Assembly: GCA_947359465.1 (NCBI GenBank)
Contig: OX375877.1
Span: forward strand, 70,754,698 to 70,818,697
Direction of reading: 5' to 3'
DNA: 64,000 nt
Source of the DNA: Metellina segmentata
Taxonomy: Eukaryota > Arthropoda > Arachnida > Araneae > Tetragnathidae
Shown here: piece after piece, positions 23,771 through 36,639 of the stretch
How positions within the stretch are numbered: the first letter of the stretch is position 1
Layout of the letters: every line of letters begins with the position of its first letter
Program-made: the position numbers and the translations under genes
The notes under the pieces: generated by a model
Told to the model about the DNA's origin: nothing
The model's input: the letters and a program-made list of their open reading frames with translations, nothing else
The model's database searches: none

Positions 23771-25549
23771 TTAGAAATAGTAGAATTCGTATACGTGGGA
23801 ATGCAATATGATTAGCTCTTAACTATAACAGGATAACAATTAAGAGAGTTTTGTGAGTAGTCGACTGCCTAAAAACGATGAAAAGTAAACTTTTGACATT
23901 GCCGAAAAGAATATAGAACTGTAAGAATTCTACAAACAGGCTTAAGACATGTTGATTTCGCATCTAAGAGTGCAATTAGTTTACTATTGAGGAGTTTTAT
24001 TCAACAATGGAAGGTTAAGGATCAACCTAAGAGTGCTCATCTAAGGGTCACCACCTCTAAAAGGACTGCTATCTGACGTTAACCGTCAAAAGAACTGCAA
24101 TAAGACTAGTCGACTTGCTTTGAGAATATCTAATATTTGCTCGAGGTTAAGAGTTTACATCCAGATTACGAAATCTACCTTATCATCATAAGTTACCGAG
24201 TTCTTAAGACATTAAACTTAGATTAACTCAAAACCGTAAAAGATTCAATCACGAAGATAATGCTATAGCATACTTCTTTCAGATAAGAACTCAGTTTTAG
24301 TGATAGTAGTTTCGATGGATGTATAAATTTGTACATCTGTCAAGGAAACAGACACTCTTCAACGCACCAATATTCAATAGTTTGAAGTTTATGACTATTT
24401 CTCATGGTGCTATTATTCATAACTTCCAGGTTTGAAAACAATGATCATGCGAAAATCGTTCTGCAGGAGGTAGAAACTCAAGATATTGATACTTTTCAGA
24501 TGTTTCCAAGATTCTTAAACGTCAGTTAGGTGGAGAACATTTAGAATGTTCTAAAGAGAGGCATCTATGCTCACCGAATCACACCCTTCAATACAATCAG
24601 ATTTCCACGCCGTTTGGCCCAGATTATGGTGACAGTTGTCTCAGATATAAGTAATTTATGTTTTCTAAAGTATGCAACGAAGGTGCCAAGAGTTTTTAGA
24701 AATATGGAAAGATAACAAGGTACAAAATTGGACAAATATTCAATCTTATATATTGTGCTATTCTTTCACTCTTAGAAAATGTCATCTCACAAGTTAAATT
24801 TTGATTTTCTAACATTTGTTTTACAATTTCTCTAAACATCTTACTATATGCAAACCATTATCAATTTTTAGCCTAAAGACAATTTTTTCAAGTTAGTTTT
24901 GCAATATCCCTAGCATTTTGTGAGTAGTTTATTTTTGGTTAAAGAGCAATGATGATGATAACGATACAAAGTTATACTAATGATAATAAAACAGCAACTA
25001 AAGTAATAATCATCTGTCCTTTTATTAGCTTTTTTTTTGTTTCGACTATCTCAAAAAGCTTTATCTTTAAAAAATAGTTTTATTCAGTTGATGATATATT
25101 AGAAAGACAAATCGAATTTCTGTTACGCAAAGGTAAAATTTATCAATGCACCAGATATCGAATTGTTTGTCAGCATGGACATATAATTAATTGATGGTAA
25201 AGTAGAACTGAAATGATCGCTGAACTTTCTTATTTTGCTATCGGTCGATCAGCTTTCAAAATATTTGACTGTTCTTGTTGAAATTGCCTTTTTGCTTTTA
25301 AAAAAATGTGAGTTGTTACATGGAAGTTTTTAAGAATTGAAAGTATTATAAAAACTATTCAGTTAAAATAGGTCAACATCCACATTTTACAAAAAAAATA
25401 TAAATATTTTTGAGTTTATTTATTAAAAATGTGCGTTGAACCTTTCTTTTTCAATACCAGAAAACCATTTTAAAATGCATTATTAGCGAAATTACAGGCA
25501 TTTTTCTGAAGCATAGTAGGTATTAAAAAGTAGTGTCATACGGGTAAAA
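23771..25549. other. Intergenic, nothing recognised
   Basis: AT-rich sequence without a supported ORF, RNA or repeat. The lysozyme initiator exon and promoter could lie in this block or just before it, but I could not identify them. Confidence 0.5.
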
Positions 25550-26004
25550 TGAGATGGTGCAGATATCAAAAATCGTTAGACCCATATTTGGTGTTTAAGC
25601 ATGGTCCAGAACTACCTCCTAGTGTTTTAAAAAATGTAAAACATGTTTACATGGATTTGTGTAAGAAGGAACTTCTTTATAAGTGTTAACATGGTAAAAC
25701 CCAAAACGCTAATGAATCATTCAATGGTATGGTGTGTCAAATATTGCCAAAATTTAACTTTGTGCGTTTTAACACACTATCTTTCGGAGTAAATGATGCT
25801 GTTATTGTTTTTAATGATGACTATAAAGGATTTATTGATATGTTAATTGCCTTAGGATCGTCAGTAGGGGATTACACTTACAATGTCTTATGTGATCTCG
25901 ATAGCTTACGAATTGAGAAGGCTGCGAAAGTCATAAACCCTTTGTGTAAGAATCCAAAGAAAAATTACCAGAGCCTCCAAAAAGCAAAAACACGACAAGT
26001 ATGA
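25550..26004 (+). pseudogene. Mutator-like transposase C-terminal remnant
   Basis: The frame reads PYLVFKHGPELPPSVLKNV, then a stop, then HGKTQNANESFNGMV followed by FGVNDAVIVFND and a basic tail ending KKNYQSLQKAKTRQV. The NESFN block followed by a GV-DAV-FND pattern is typical of the C-terminal part of Mutator-like transposases widespread in invertebrates. A TAA just before HGKTQNANESFN and the absence of an N-terminal part mark it as dead. Confidence 0.55.
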
Positions 26005-27089
26005 ACATGCTGAAAGTCAAATATACAAAAGTGGAGAATGTGAAGTGTATGTTAGTACAGAACATTATTATTAAAGGAAAAAAAATTTCTCTTTCTCAGT
26101 TTACTCAAAATGAGGTTTTCTGTATTTACCATTATTTTAACAACTCTAATTTTTTTCTTAGATATTGTCAACAAATGTTACTAAGTAAGATATTTTCAAT
26201 AAATGTTTATATTGTGCATTGAACCTAAAAAAAATGTAACTAATAAAATTTTTAATTTTGTAAGATTATGAGATAAAATCAGACTTTTTTCGGATATTAT
26301 TTTTTTGGATATTATTATTCAGATTGTAATATTATTGTTCCTAATTTTTTGGTTTAATGCACTTGTTACATGTAAACGAAAAGTTTGGTACAAAAAACAA
26401 CAATATTGGAGCAAAATTTAAATTGCTATCAGTGTTATTAGAAACTTTTCATACTGTCATAACTTTTGATTAAATTTTGATTAAAAAAAAGGTTACATTT
26501 ATAAAAAATAAAAGTGACCCTTAAAACATTTGTATTATGCTAATACATCAGTGAAAAAACATTAAAAAAATCCAAGCAATATTAAAGAAAAATAATTTTT
26601 GGATGTTCGCCTATTTTAAGTAGCTAATATTTAGCAAATTATTCAACTCCATGTTAAACACATAAAAACAATTAGCAGAAATAAAAGTTTTTGCAATAGT
26701 TTTGAATGAAAGTTCCCCTGGAACAGTTAAAAATATAGTAGGGGAAGGTGGGCACAGTGTTGCAGGCTTTTTATTTTCAGCTGTGGCATCAAGAGATGCG
26801 TCTATATGAAACAAACAAAGCCTTTAAAATGATCTTTGATCTCTTACATAAATGTTACATATCATTAAAATTAAAAAGAGTAACATTTATTTGCAGTATT
26901 TAACGTTTCTGGTAGTGATGTACATTGTAACACTGTGCTTCACCGTCGGGTACAGTGTTACACACTGTGGGATACAGTGTTACGTTATAGTAGCAACAGT
27001 TGATATAAAGAATGGGCTTTTATTAAAATTAATTATAATTAAAATACACAGATATCTAATGATTCCTTAAGCAGGCTTAAAATAAAATA
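26005..27089. other. Intergenic, AT-rich
   Basis: No supported gene. It contains several related strings around 26750-27000 (cacagtgttgcagg, gtaacactgtgc, tacagtgttac), which reappear inverted near 29335 and may be degenerate termini of the pogo-like element between them. Confidence 0.4.
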
Positions 27090-27790
27090 TCACTTAATTT
27101 GTTTACGTATAATTGAACAGCTTTAAGTGTGAGAAAACATTAGCAATGATTGTAGCCTACAGTTACAAAGTAGATGATAAAATAGGACTAAAGAAATTGT
27201 AAACTTATTTTAGATTTTGATAGGAAGTTAGTTAAATCTACAGGGAAAATAAGCACGTCTGCTTTTCTCATTGTTCCTCCTGGTGGAATTGGGTAAGGAA
27301 GTTTGGCAATGATATTTGATTTTTCAAATGAATGAACTTCATTTGTTCGTGAAAGTTTATGAGATGGAAAAATTGTTATGATTCACAACTTCCCCAAGAG
27401 TGAATTTTATGTTCTTTAATGTGTCTTTCTTCAACTATAACGTAATCACCAAAGTTAATTGTTGTTGTCTGCAGCAATGTGTCTGATTGCAATTCTAAAA
27501 AAGAGATGTTATCCCTATCAGCATAAGATGGTGAACCTTCATCTTCTGTTGATGGTATCTAGGTAGGCTTTTGCCTCAGGTTCACTTTGGCTCGCTTCTT
27601 GGGAATTTCGTCCTATTTAGGGTTTAGTGCTTTTCCCCCCTCTCTCTTCAATATTTCCTCTGTAATTATATTCTTTACTGGCGTATCAGTCAAGATCGAA
27701 CATTTCACCCTTCATCTATTTTGTGCAGTTTTTCGGGTTGGGGCTTTAGGAAAAGACCTTACTTCTTAAGGAGACTTAATTTGTTAGCTT
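27090..27790 (-). pseudogene. pogo-like transposase C-terminal remnant
   Basis: Minus-strand translation gives RSFPKAPTRKTAQNR, then SILTDTPVKNIITEEILKRE, KKRAKVN, and further on FEKSNIIAKLPYPIPPGG and ADVLIFPVDLTNF. This order resembles the C-terminal tail after the DDE domain of pogo/Tigger transposases. Several stops interrupt it. The upstream catalytic part is missing; a tandem array occupies that side. Confidence 0.55.
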
Positions 27791-29188
27791 GTGAATGCTT
27801 TGAATTAATTAACAAAAGAAAACTGCTAATCATGTAAAGAAAGATTGTAAATGTCATAAAAAGATATTAAAACCTATCTGGAGGAAAAGTTTTAGGAAAA
27901 ATTAACAATCCAACATTTCACTCGTCATCTATTTTGTGCAGTTTTTCGGGTTGGGGCTTTAGGAAAAGACCTTACTTCTTAAGGAGACTTAATTTTGTTA
28001 GCTTGTGAATGCTTTGAATTAATTAACAAAAGAAAACTGCTAATCATGTAAAGAAATATTGTAAATGTCATAAAAAGATATTAAAACCTATCTGGAGGAA
28101 AAGTTTTAGGAAAAATTAACAATCCAACATTTCACTCATCATCTATTTTGTGCAGTTTTTCGGGTTGGGGCTTTAGGAAAAGACCTTACTTCTTAAGGAG
28201 ACTTAATTTTGTTAGCTTGTGAATGCTTTGAATTAATTAACAAAAGAAAACTGCTAATCATGTAAAGAAAGATTGTAAATATCATAAAAAGATATTGAAA
28301 CCTATATGGAGGAAAAGTTTTAGGAAAAATTAACAATCCAACATTTCACTCATCATCTATTTTGTGCAGTTTTTCGGGTTGGGGCTTTAGGAAAAGACCT
28401 TACTTCTTAAGGAGACTTAATTTTGTTAGCTTGTGAATGCTTTGAATTAATTAACAAAAGAAAACTGCTAATCATGTAAAGAAAGATTGTAAATATCATA
28501 AAAAGATATTGAAACCTATATGGAGGAAAAGTTTTAGGAAAAATTAACAATCCAACATTTCACTCGTCATCTATTTTGTGCAGTTTTTCGGGTTGGGGCT
28601 TTAGGAAAAGACCTTACTTCTTAAGGAGACTTAATTTTGTTAGCTTGTGAATGCTTTGAATTAATTAACAAAAGAAAACTGCTAATCATGTAAAGAAAGA
28701 TTGTAAATATCATAAAAAGATATTGAAACCTATATGGAGGAAAAGTTTTAGGAAAAATTAACAATCCAACATTTCACTCGTCATCTATTTTGTGCAGTTT
28801 TTCGGGTTGGGGCTTTAGGAAAAGACCTTACTTCTTAAGGAGACTTAATTTTGTTAGCTTGTGAATGCTTTGAATTAATTAACAAAAGAAAACTGCTAAT
28901 CATGTAAAGAAAGATTGTAAATATCATAAAAAGATATTGAAACCTATATGGAGGAAAAGTTTTAGGAAAAATTAACAATCCAACATTTCACTCGTCATCT
29001 ATTTTGTGCAGTTTTTCGGGTTGGGGCTTTAGGAAAAGACCTTACTTCTTAAGGAGACTTAATTTTGTTAGTTTGTGAATGTTTTGAATGAATTAACAAA
29101 AGAAAACTGCTAATGTAAAGAAAGATTGTAAAACCATAAAAAGATATTCAAACCTACATGAAGGAAAAGCTTGAGAAAAATTAACAAT
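27700..29188. repeat. Tandem array, 7 copies of a 214-bp unit
   Basis: The landmark gcagtttttcgggttgggg recurs at 27725, 27938, 28152, 28366, 28580, 28794 and 29008, so units are 213-214 bp. Middle copies are nearly identical; the last diverges in its 3' half. Copies 1-2 differ from copies 3-6 by a few shared substitutions (gtcataaaa against atcataaaa). Each unit carries the same short piece of the pogo-like frame (RSFPKAPTRKTAQNR, minus strand). The unit length is not a multiple of three, so it does not encode a repeat protein. Confidence 0.97.
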
Positions 29189-30007
29189 GAATTAATGTTT
29201 TCATTCATATTTAATTAAAATCTTAAAATGAAAAATGCAGAGCCGTAAGAGTAATAAAATTTACATTGTGAAACATATGCTTGTTTATAATGTGTTAATT
29301 AGACAAATTATGTAGGTAACAGTTTGCCCCATTTTTTTCTGTAACACTGTACCCCCATCTGACATAGCTTATAACAACATTTTTTATGACTACATAATGT
29401 AAATTTAGATAATCTATTTTAACTCAACAGAACCTAAACACAATTAGCTTCACTACTAAAATATTATTCATTATAAAATAAGCACTACTCATGAATAATG
29501 AGAATTTAATTACTAACACAAAATTTTACTTTTAACATGCAACAATAGAGATTTGATTACAGAAATGCTACTAATGATGCAAATTCTTCCAAAAAACATG
29601 AACTTCTGGAAAACAAGATGGCTAACAAGATTGTAAACAAATTGGAGCTAATTTTGCTATCACTTATACTTTAGAACACCTTTAAATAATTCAGAAAACG
29701 TGCATTTTGTCACAGAAAATTTCGCTTTGAACGGAAATTCTGAAACGTTTACAGATAATACAACCGGATGTTCTTATTTACAGGACTGATTACATATAAA
29801 TATAGTTATAAAATTTGAGAAAAACACACATTTTATAGTATAGAAAAGTTTATATCGGAAGAAATGTTTTTGGAAAAGTGTGAACCATTGGGAATTTAAC
29901 CATTTACAGGACAGTTTTTTCATGAAAATTTTCAGAACAGATCCTAATTGAAAAATGCACAGCACGTGCCTGAAAAGTTCGAAATGTAATGAATGACCTT
30001 TACTCAC

Positions 30008-30205
30008 CATGTTCCCGTGTGTGTTCATGAGCCTGTCTTCTGTCGAATGCCGTTCTCCCTGCCTTATATGCCTCAATGACCTGCTTTCATGAGGAGAGTT
30101 ATAGAATCGGGTCTTCCACATTCCGTTGACCTTGATTCCTTTCATTGTCAAGGTTTCGTGTTCCACTTTTACCGTTGTTGGGTTTATGGATTTGTTTGGT
30201 CTCAA
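30008..30205 (-). other. Unassigned open stretch with good splice donor
   Basis: An ATG at 30205 opens 66 codons (MRPNKSINPTTVKVEHE..., ...MNTHGNM) running to a near-perfect donor CATG|GTGAGTA at 30007. I recognise no family. It may be a first exon of an unseen gene, but no partner exon was found, so it is weak. Confidence 0.15.
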
Positions 30206-30243
30206 AAACAGGAGGGGTACGGGACAACTGAAAGCGGGAGGAG

Positions 30244-30280
30244 TCTCCAGACTAATTAAGGAGTGTAATTAGTCTGGAGA
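30244..30280. repeat. Perfect 15-bp hairpin
   Basis: TCTCCAGACTAATTA and its exact complement are separated by 7 nt (aggagtg). No T-run follows, so it is not an obvious terminator. It is possibly the fold-back core of a mobile element. Confidence 0.8.
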
Positions 30281-30990
30281 ATACGTGCCTGGAACTTTTC
30301 GATACGATGTGGAGAGTATTCTCATCTGAAACTGTGTTCAAAGTTGCCAGAATAGGCGCAATTGCGTCCTTTGGGCTACTTTTTAACCTGTTGGGAGCTG
30401 AAATTTTACACTAAGCGAACTATTGGGTTAAAAATGATGGGCCCAATGTTGCATCATTTTTGTTTCAGCAGAATGGACTTCTCATACGTGAACTGCACAG
30501 AAATAGTGTATTTTACTAATTATATCTTTCGAGAATATATTTTTTACAGTTGTTATCAATATACTATTCTGGAACAATAGAAGAAAAACCAGCACCTATG
30601 CTGTAGCATAAACTTACCCACCAATGTACATACAAATAAATAAGTACCCTACTACACTACTTGCATAAAAATCTTATTTTCATTTAGAATTTGCTATGGT
30701 GAATATGGGTTGATGATATGAAAATTGAAACATGACTTTTTTTTTCAATGACAGTTCCAACATTTTCGCATTCTTCTTATAAAGCGAGTTAAAAAAAAAG
30801 CTTTATATACATGAGATTGTTACACTATTTTCGTTCACTGTTAGGTTTCTTATTTAAAAGGCGCGGAACTGAATTATACGTGTGTATATCTAAAATTTGA
30901 AATTTATCAAAACAAAAAAATGTTAACTACCTCTCTAAATTTTTATTATTAAGATTTTGAGGCCAACTTATGAGTAGTTTTTACATTAAA

Positions 30991-31980
30991 CTAGCTTAAT
31001 AACCCGGCGTTGTACGGGTTGAAATGGTTAAAAGTTGATCGAAAAGTCAAAATGAGTAATCACTTTTCTTACAAAGAAAAATGCAATATTTTAAATTGCA
31101 CGGAAAATACTCTTTAACTTCGTTTTAACTTTTCATAGCTTCTACAATTTACTTCGGATGCAAATATATACATTTAATTCCACAATATTATATTTCAATA
31201 TGCAAAAGATTCAGACATATACAAACAAAAACGAAATTCCGATGAAAAATGCAGAATTCTGTAAAACGAAAGATGTGCAGTGTAGAATTTCGACTTCCTG
31301 AGCTGAAATTGAGCCATTCGAAAAGCACATTAGAAAAATATTGACAAAGACGATAATGGTTTATGAAATTTGGTAATGCTCAAATATGACCGCGACATTT
31401 TCCTGTTAAGTTTCCTGTAGAACGCGTTTCCTTGTAAATATTAATTTATTGCAAGTAAACAAACTTTAGATTTTAAAATTGAGGCTTTGAGGGGCACTTT
31501 TAGGTCTACTTGTGTGCCAATTTTCATGGTCGTAAGTGCTACAGATCGGTCTGAAGAAAGGAAAGTAATGGCCTATGTTTTCCGCAGTGTTCTGTTGTTG
31601 TCGTATGTTCCTCTGGGATACATATGAAAGCAAGGGATGAACAGAAACATTCAAGACAAGTACAGAAGAGGAATATTTTTTTATTATTATTACAAACGAT
31701 GATCCCAGCAAAGAACAGAAGGGGTGCACTGCTTTCCTTTCAACACGGGAATCCATTCCAGGGAAAAGTCCGACTTCTTTTCCCAATTTTACATCCATGC
31801 CTTATCCGGGATTCGAACCCGGGCCCACTCGGCGACAACCGAGGATCATAACCACCATACTGGCTGTGTGGCTTCCGCAGTGTTCTAAAATATATGTATA
31901 CCAAATTTGGAGTGGATTGGTCAAACGGTGTACATTTGTAAAGTGAATAAACACACATTCTTTTTTATATATACTATAGA
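30991..31980 (-). mobile_element. Non-autonomous Helitron, minus strand, 990 bp
   Basis: On the minus strand it begins TCTATAGTATATATAAAAAA and ends ...CCCGTACAACGCCGGG hairpin, TTATTAAG, CTAG. It is flanked by A and T (positions 31981 and 30990 on the plus strand), the exact Helitron insertion signature without target duplication. It has no Rep/helicase coding. A SINE has inserted into it at 31594-31872. Confidence 0.85.
31580..31886 (-). repeat. tRNA-Asp-derived SINE with 14-bp target duplication
   Basis: The 279-bp insert (31594-31872) is flanked by TTCCGCAGTGTTCT at 31580-31593 and 31873-31886. On the minus strand the head reads gccagtatggtggttatgat, then an anticodon stem-loop ctcggttgtcgccgag whose loop carries GTC (Asp), then cccgggttcgaatcccgg (paired T arm, B box). 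The acceptor stem does not pair, so it is a SINE head, not a tRNA gene. Confidence 0.9.
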
Positions 31981-32044
31981 TGTACATTCACTTGCAATCC
32001 AGAACTTTATAAGTACAAAAGACAAATTCTGTGCTCAGATAGCA

Positions 32045-32295
32045 AAATGTTCTAAGTCATTTTTAAAAATTTTTCGTGACAGCAATTTTAAGATTCAAGA
32101 TTCAACATGTGGTTCTGTGGTTTTTGACTTATATTACATTTTTACACCTTTGTTTTCTATCAAACTGAAAGAAAAAGACTTACGACATTTTGCCACCTTC
32201 TAAACATCAACAAACCAGACTCCAGAATGGGACTTACTCAATTTTTTTGGAAAAAGTGACTTATAACATTTTGCCATCTGAGCACAGGATTATAA
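32045..32295 (+). repeat. Dispersed repeat, copy 1
   Basis: Shared with 62666-62888: caacatgtggttctg, cacctttgttttct, ccttctaaacat, caaaccagactcca, gggacttactcaattttt and cattttgccatctgagcaca. The family is unknown and I saw no coding or tRNA-like head. Confidence 0.85.
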
Positions 32296-35200
32296 GCAAT
32301 AAGTTCTTGTATACCCTCTTTTTATTGTCACATCCATTATACATAATCAGCTACCTGGAAAATGAAACTTTGACACAAATGTATTAAATTCCTCACATAT
32401 AAACATAAATATAGTACTTTACTTTACACAAGTAATTTTAACAAAACAGTTTCACATTAAAAAGTAAACAGTTACCCCCTGTAACGTTTCCGGTATCTAT
32501 TTAGACTTAACTCTGGTTACTTAAAATAAAATATATGTTTGATAATTAATTTGAAAATTAATTTACAAAGTTAAAAATTATAATAGTTTGAAGTGCGAAG
32601 GCACATCATTGACACGAATCTCCCATGAGCCAGGAATCTGGCTCAAATCTCATCGTCAGGATGCTTCTGCTCCTCTCAAAGTTTAAGTCTAATCTCCCTT
32701 TCTGGTGGGAGAACACCTCTGTCTTCGAATTTGACCTCGTTCATCTCGACTCCTGCAACAAGGGGATTTGAACAAATCTCCGAGATCTTTCCTTAGATCT
32801 CGGTATCGAAAAGACGTATGTGACAGGCAGAGCAAGAAGTCGTTTTCCATTCCGACCCGAGGATAGATTTAATGTCTTTCTGTCTCAGGTTCCCACATTA
32901 CTGTAAACACACGTGTTCTTCCGGGGGTGGCCCGTTTGCAATTTTCTAATGGAAGGCCCAAGATAATTTAAGTGTTGACAACGTTTTTTGAAGTCGAGGG
33001 TGATCTGAATTCCAGATGTGGGAACGTGAGACAGACCGGTACAACTCATCCCACTTGAGAGTAACGTTTCTCAAAGATGAAAAGGTTTGGTGAAGACACA
33101 TACACAGACGCTACTCTGGTTATCACTGGAGTGTCCAACACATAGCACCCAATCATCAGATAAAATGACCACATCACTTCCCATCACCATATCTTGAAAC
33201 TGTGACTCAAGAATATACGCAATGTAATAGTGCAATATTTTAAGTTACTCAAAGTTAAAAGTTATAGAACGGAGTAGTTTTCTACTCCCATACAACATAG
33301 TCACTCAAGGAACTACAAGTACCAATTAAAATAAAAATATACACTACACATAATAAAATAGTTAAGTGAAATACCATAAATGCACAAACCATCAATTTCC
33401 CTCGACACACAACACATGATTTGCAATTTTAAGTCTACAGAAAAATAATGTTTTATTAAAAGCTCTTTGAATTTGCATGGATAGCGCGACTAAGATTGTC
33501 GGTAGGTGTTTATTCCCCAGATCGGTGGACAATCTCGAAGTTATACAGCTGGATTTCAAGTGCGCATTAGTTTGGGGTTCGAACTGGCATTGGTTCGCAA
33601 CCAGACAAGTGGGTTGTGGTCAATGACGACGACGAGCTTTTCCCTATCTAGATAATAATGCAATTTTTTTTATTGCGAAAAAAAATGGTAGCGCATTCGT
33701 TTTTGGAGGAACAGTAGTTCTTCTGTACTTTGAAGAATTATTTACTCATGTATAGAATAGGGAGTTCTTCACCCTGAACATCTAACTGCGTTACAGCTTG
33801 TTTTCAAGTCGAGGGAGATCTTAATACCATACTTCACATTTATATATGGTCTTTGTGATGATGTAGCGACATTTAAACTATACATTTCATGTTATAACAT
33901 AATACTTGAGTTTATATAACAAACTTCTTTTTATTATCTATTCATAACTATTATTCTTCTACAGATGGGCTGATGCTAAACATTTTTGTTCAGTAAGAAA
34001 TATAACTTTAAAACATATTTAAGTTTGTTTTATAATTTTATATCATATTTATCATATTACATGCTAAACAAAATAGTAATGAGTTGGAGTAGAGCTAAAG
34101 CCAACGCCAAGGATGAAGACGATTGAAGCTAAATTTTTAAAGGTCGAATTATTATTTTTATTACTTCAATAAATTATCAACTCAGAGTTAATAAAAGAAA
34201 GCACCATCCGAATAAATTATTTCATTTTAACCATTCTTTCGGATGTACATTGACTTCAAAGGTAGATAGTTTATATTATAGAACGAGAAATGTTTCTAGC
34301 ATTAATTCCAAACTTTATTACACCAGGAAACATTAAACAATTTATTATATTTTAAAGAAATGTAAATCACTCACCTGGGAGACAAAATAATTAATTTTGT
34401 GATTTACATACATATTCACAGTAGGATAAGAATCATTTTCAAGTGTCCCTTTCAATGTATTTTCAAAGGAAGAAATGTGCAAACTACATGTACGTGGGAG
34501 ATACGAGTCACTACTAACACACTATTACTAGCCTTGGTGATGTAATCACGGTTACATAAAAGGTTAACATAGCTCACTCTGTTTTTAAATCTCCTCCATG
34601 GTTATCATGCATTGATCAGTTTTAGAGACCATGTCCCCGAAGAGGCCTTTATATCCAGAATCCTCCATGGTTACCACAGCTCAAGTTATTTTTATATCTC
34701 CTCATGGTTCGATCACGCAACTGATTTGTACAAACACTAAAACGCAACAATTAATCTTTAACGAAGTATAAAAAGAAATCGTAAAATAAATTCCCACAAA
34801 TTATGAGCAGCAGCCCCACATTCGAAATTTATGGAGCACCAAAAATACAAACATAAAAATTGGTATATATCTTTATTTCTCACATATAATTTTTGACTGC
34901 TCTTAAAAAACGAAATAAAAAAATATCCTCCGTGATTATTTTCTTCAGAAGCATTCCAGAAATTAATACTGAGTGTACTAAACAAAACTTTGATCATCAG
35001 AAAAATGCTAGAACTTCGGAGAATTTCGAGTTATTATATGATTGTGTTTTGCAATTTAGAAATAAATTTAAGAATAAGTAAGTTGTACCAAGCTTTGAAT
35101 GGATTTTTGTTGATAAAGAGATGGTAGAGCTTATCAATTATTGAGCGGGAATTAGGTAACCTATTCTAATTGACACATTGTTTTCTGTCCATTCTATAAT

Positions 35201-35592
35201 TTTCACAAGCTAGAATATTATAAAAAAAAATGTACGAGGCTGATTCGGAACACGGCCGCTAGGTTTAGGGCATAGAATACCTCAGTGAGGCCATATGATG
35301 AATAAGAGTGAAAGAAATTAGTTCTACACTGTGTTTTAATTTCATACATCAAATGTTCATCGCTCCGCACATATATCACAATTGGTGCAATCGCTGTTGA
35401 TGTTGAAGGCTGTGGCTCATTACCGACCTATATTGGTTGAACACCATCATTCGATTATAAAACATTTATGTCGTCAGATATGCTTTTTGCGTCTAACTGA
35501 GCGGTTGGAGGTACTTATCGCAGTCGTATCAGGCATTTGTTCACCTTAAAAGTGCAAAGCCTGTACTTTCAAACACACCCTCCGAACTCGTT
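32296..35592. other. Intergenic, little recognised
   Basis: No gene supported. The blocks 32590-32780 and 33480-33660 are GC-richer and contain tRNA-like strings (ggggttcgaactgg near 33572), perhaps old SINEs. A short motif cctccatggtta repeats at about 34594 and 34662. Confidence 0.4.
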
Positions 35593-36210
35593 GATACTCA
35601 GCATCGGATGCCCGGATCTTCTTGAATTCGTCATCTCGATCTTTCTTCCTGTTGACATTTTCTATAGTTCTTCTGGTGTTTATTGTGCATATATATAGAC
35701 ATTTTGAAATGTTTGCGATTTTCCACAGTTCGAAGTCTTGTTACTAAATAAGTATTAAATATTTATGTTTTATTTCTATTAGTATTTAAAAAGCGCAAAC
35801 AGACGAAACAAATGACACTTCAAACGTCGTACTCGCGCAAAAGAGGCTGGAGCTAGACTAAATTATGTGAGCGGTGCAACGCCTCGACTTTGAGGTGATC
35901 TCGTCAAGCCCGTGGACGCTCAGCATCAATTGTCTGGATCTCTCGATCTTTCTTCCTGTTGATGTTTTCTACAATTCTTCTGGTGTTTATTGTGCATCTA
36001 TTTGAACATTTTGAACTTTTTGCAAAAGTCCAATATCTGAACAAGTATTAAATATTTAGGTTTCATTTCTATCAATAATTGTAAAGCGCAAAGAGACGAA
36101 ACAAATGACACCTCAAACGTCATGCTCACACAAAGGAGGCCGGAACTAGACTAAATTAATATGAGTGCGCATTTTCGTGACTCGACTTTGAGCTGCGATT
36201 GCATCAGCCG
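35593..36210 (+). repeat. Diverged tandem duplication, period about 322 bp
   Basis: cagcatc...ggatct...tcgatctttcttcctgttga, ttcttctggtgtttattgtg, aagtattaaatattta and gacgaaacaaatgacac occur in the same order from 35599 and again from 35921. The copies differ by many substitutions and small indels, so the duplication is old. Confidence 0.85.
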
Positions 36211-36639
36211 ATGACGTTAGCTCAAGGTCAATGAGCAATTATAACATTGTTTGTTTAATGCTCTTGTAAACGCGATATCGTTCATTTGTACATAATTTTT
36301 TTTCTCAAGTTATTAAATTTTTCGCATGCTTTTTTGACTTTTAAAAATTAAGTTTGGTACCCCGGTTTCGAAAGGCATGATTCTGTTTCGAACGGTAAGA
36401 TTCTTCTTCAAAATAAAAGCTACTTGTGAACCTAAAACTTCTATACAAATTTAGTTTATAAACAAGAAGACTGAGTGGGGATGTTTCAGCAACATAATGT
36501 TATGAAACTTTTCATTTGGAATCAGTAAAAGAAGGATCAAGCCCACAAACAGCGACAGGCTTTCTTTTGTCGTTTTAAATCGTTGCAGCAGTGTTTTTGC
36601 AGCAGAATGTGCTTCCAGTACGTATTCCACTCGTATTGG

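Noticed and set aside
31801..31872. Candidate tRNA-Asp gene
   Set aside because: Anticodon and T arms pair, but the acceptor stem does not, and it is the head of an insert with target-site duplication.
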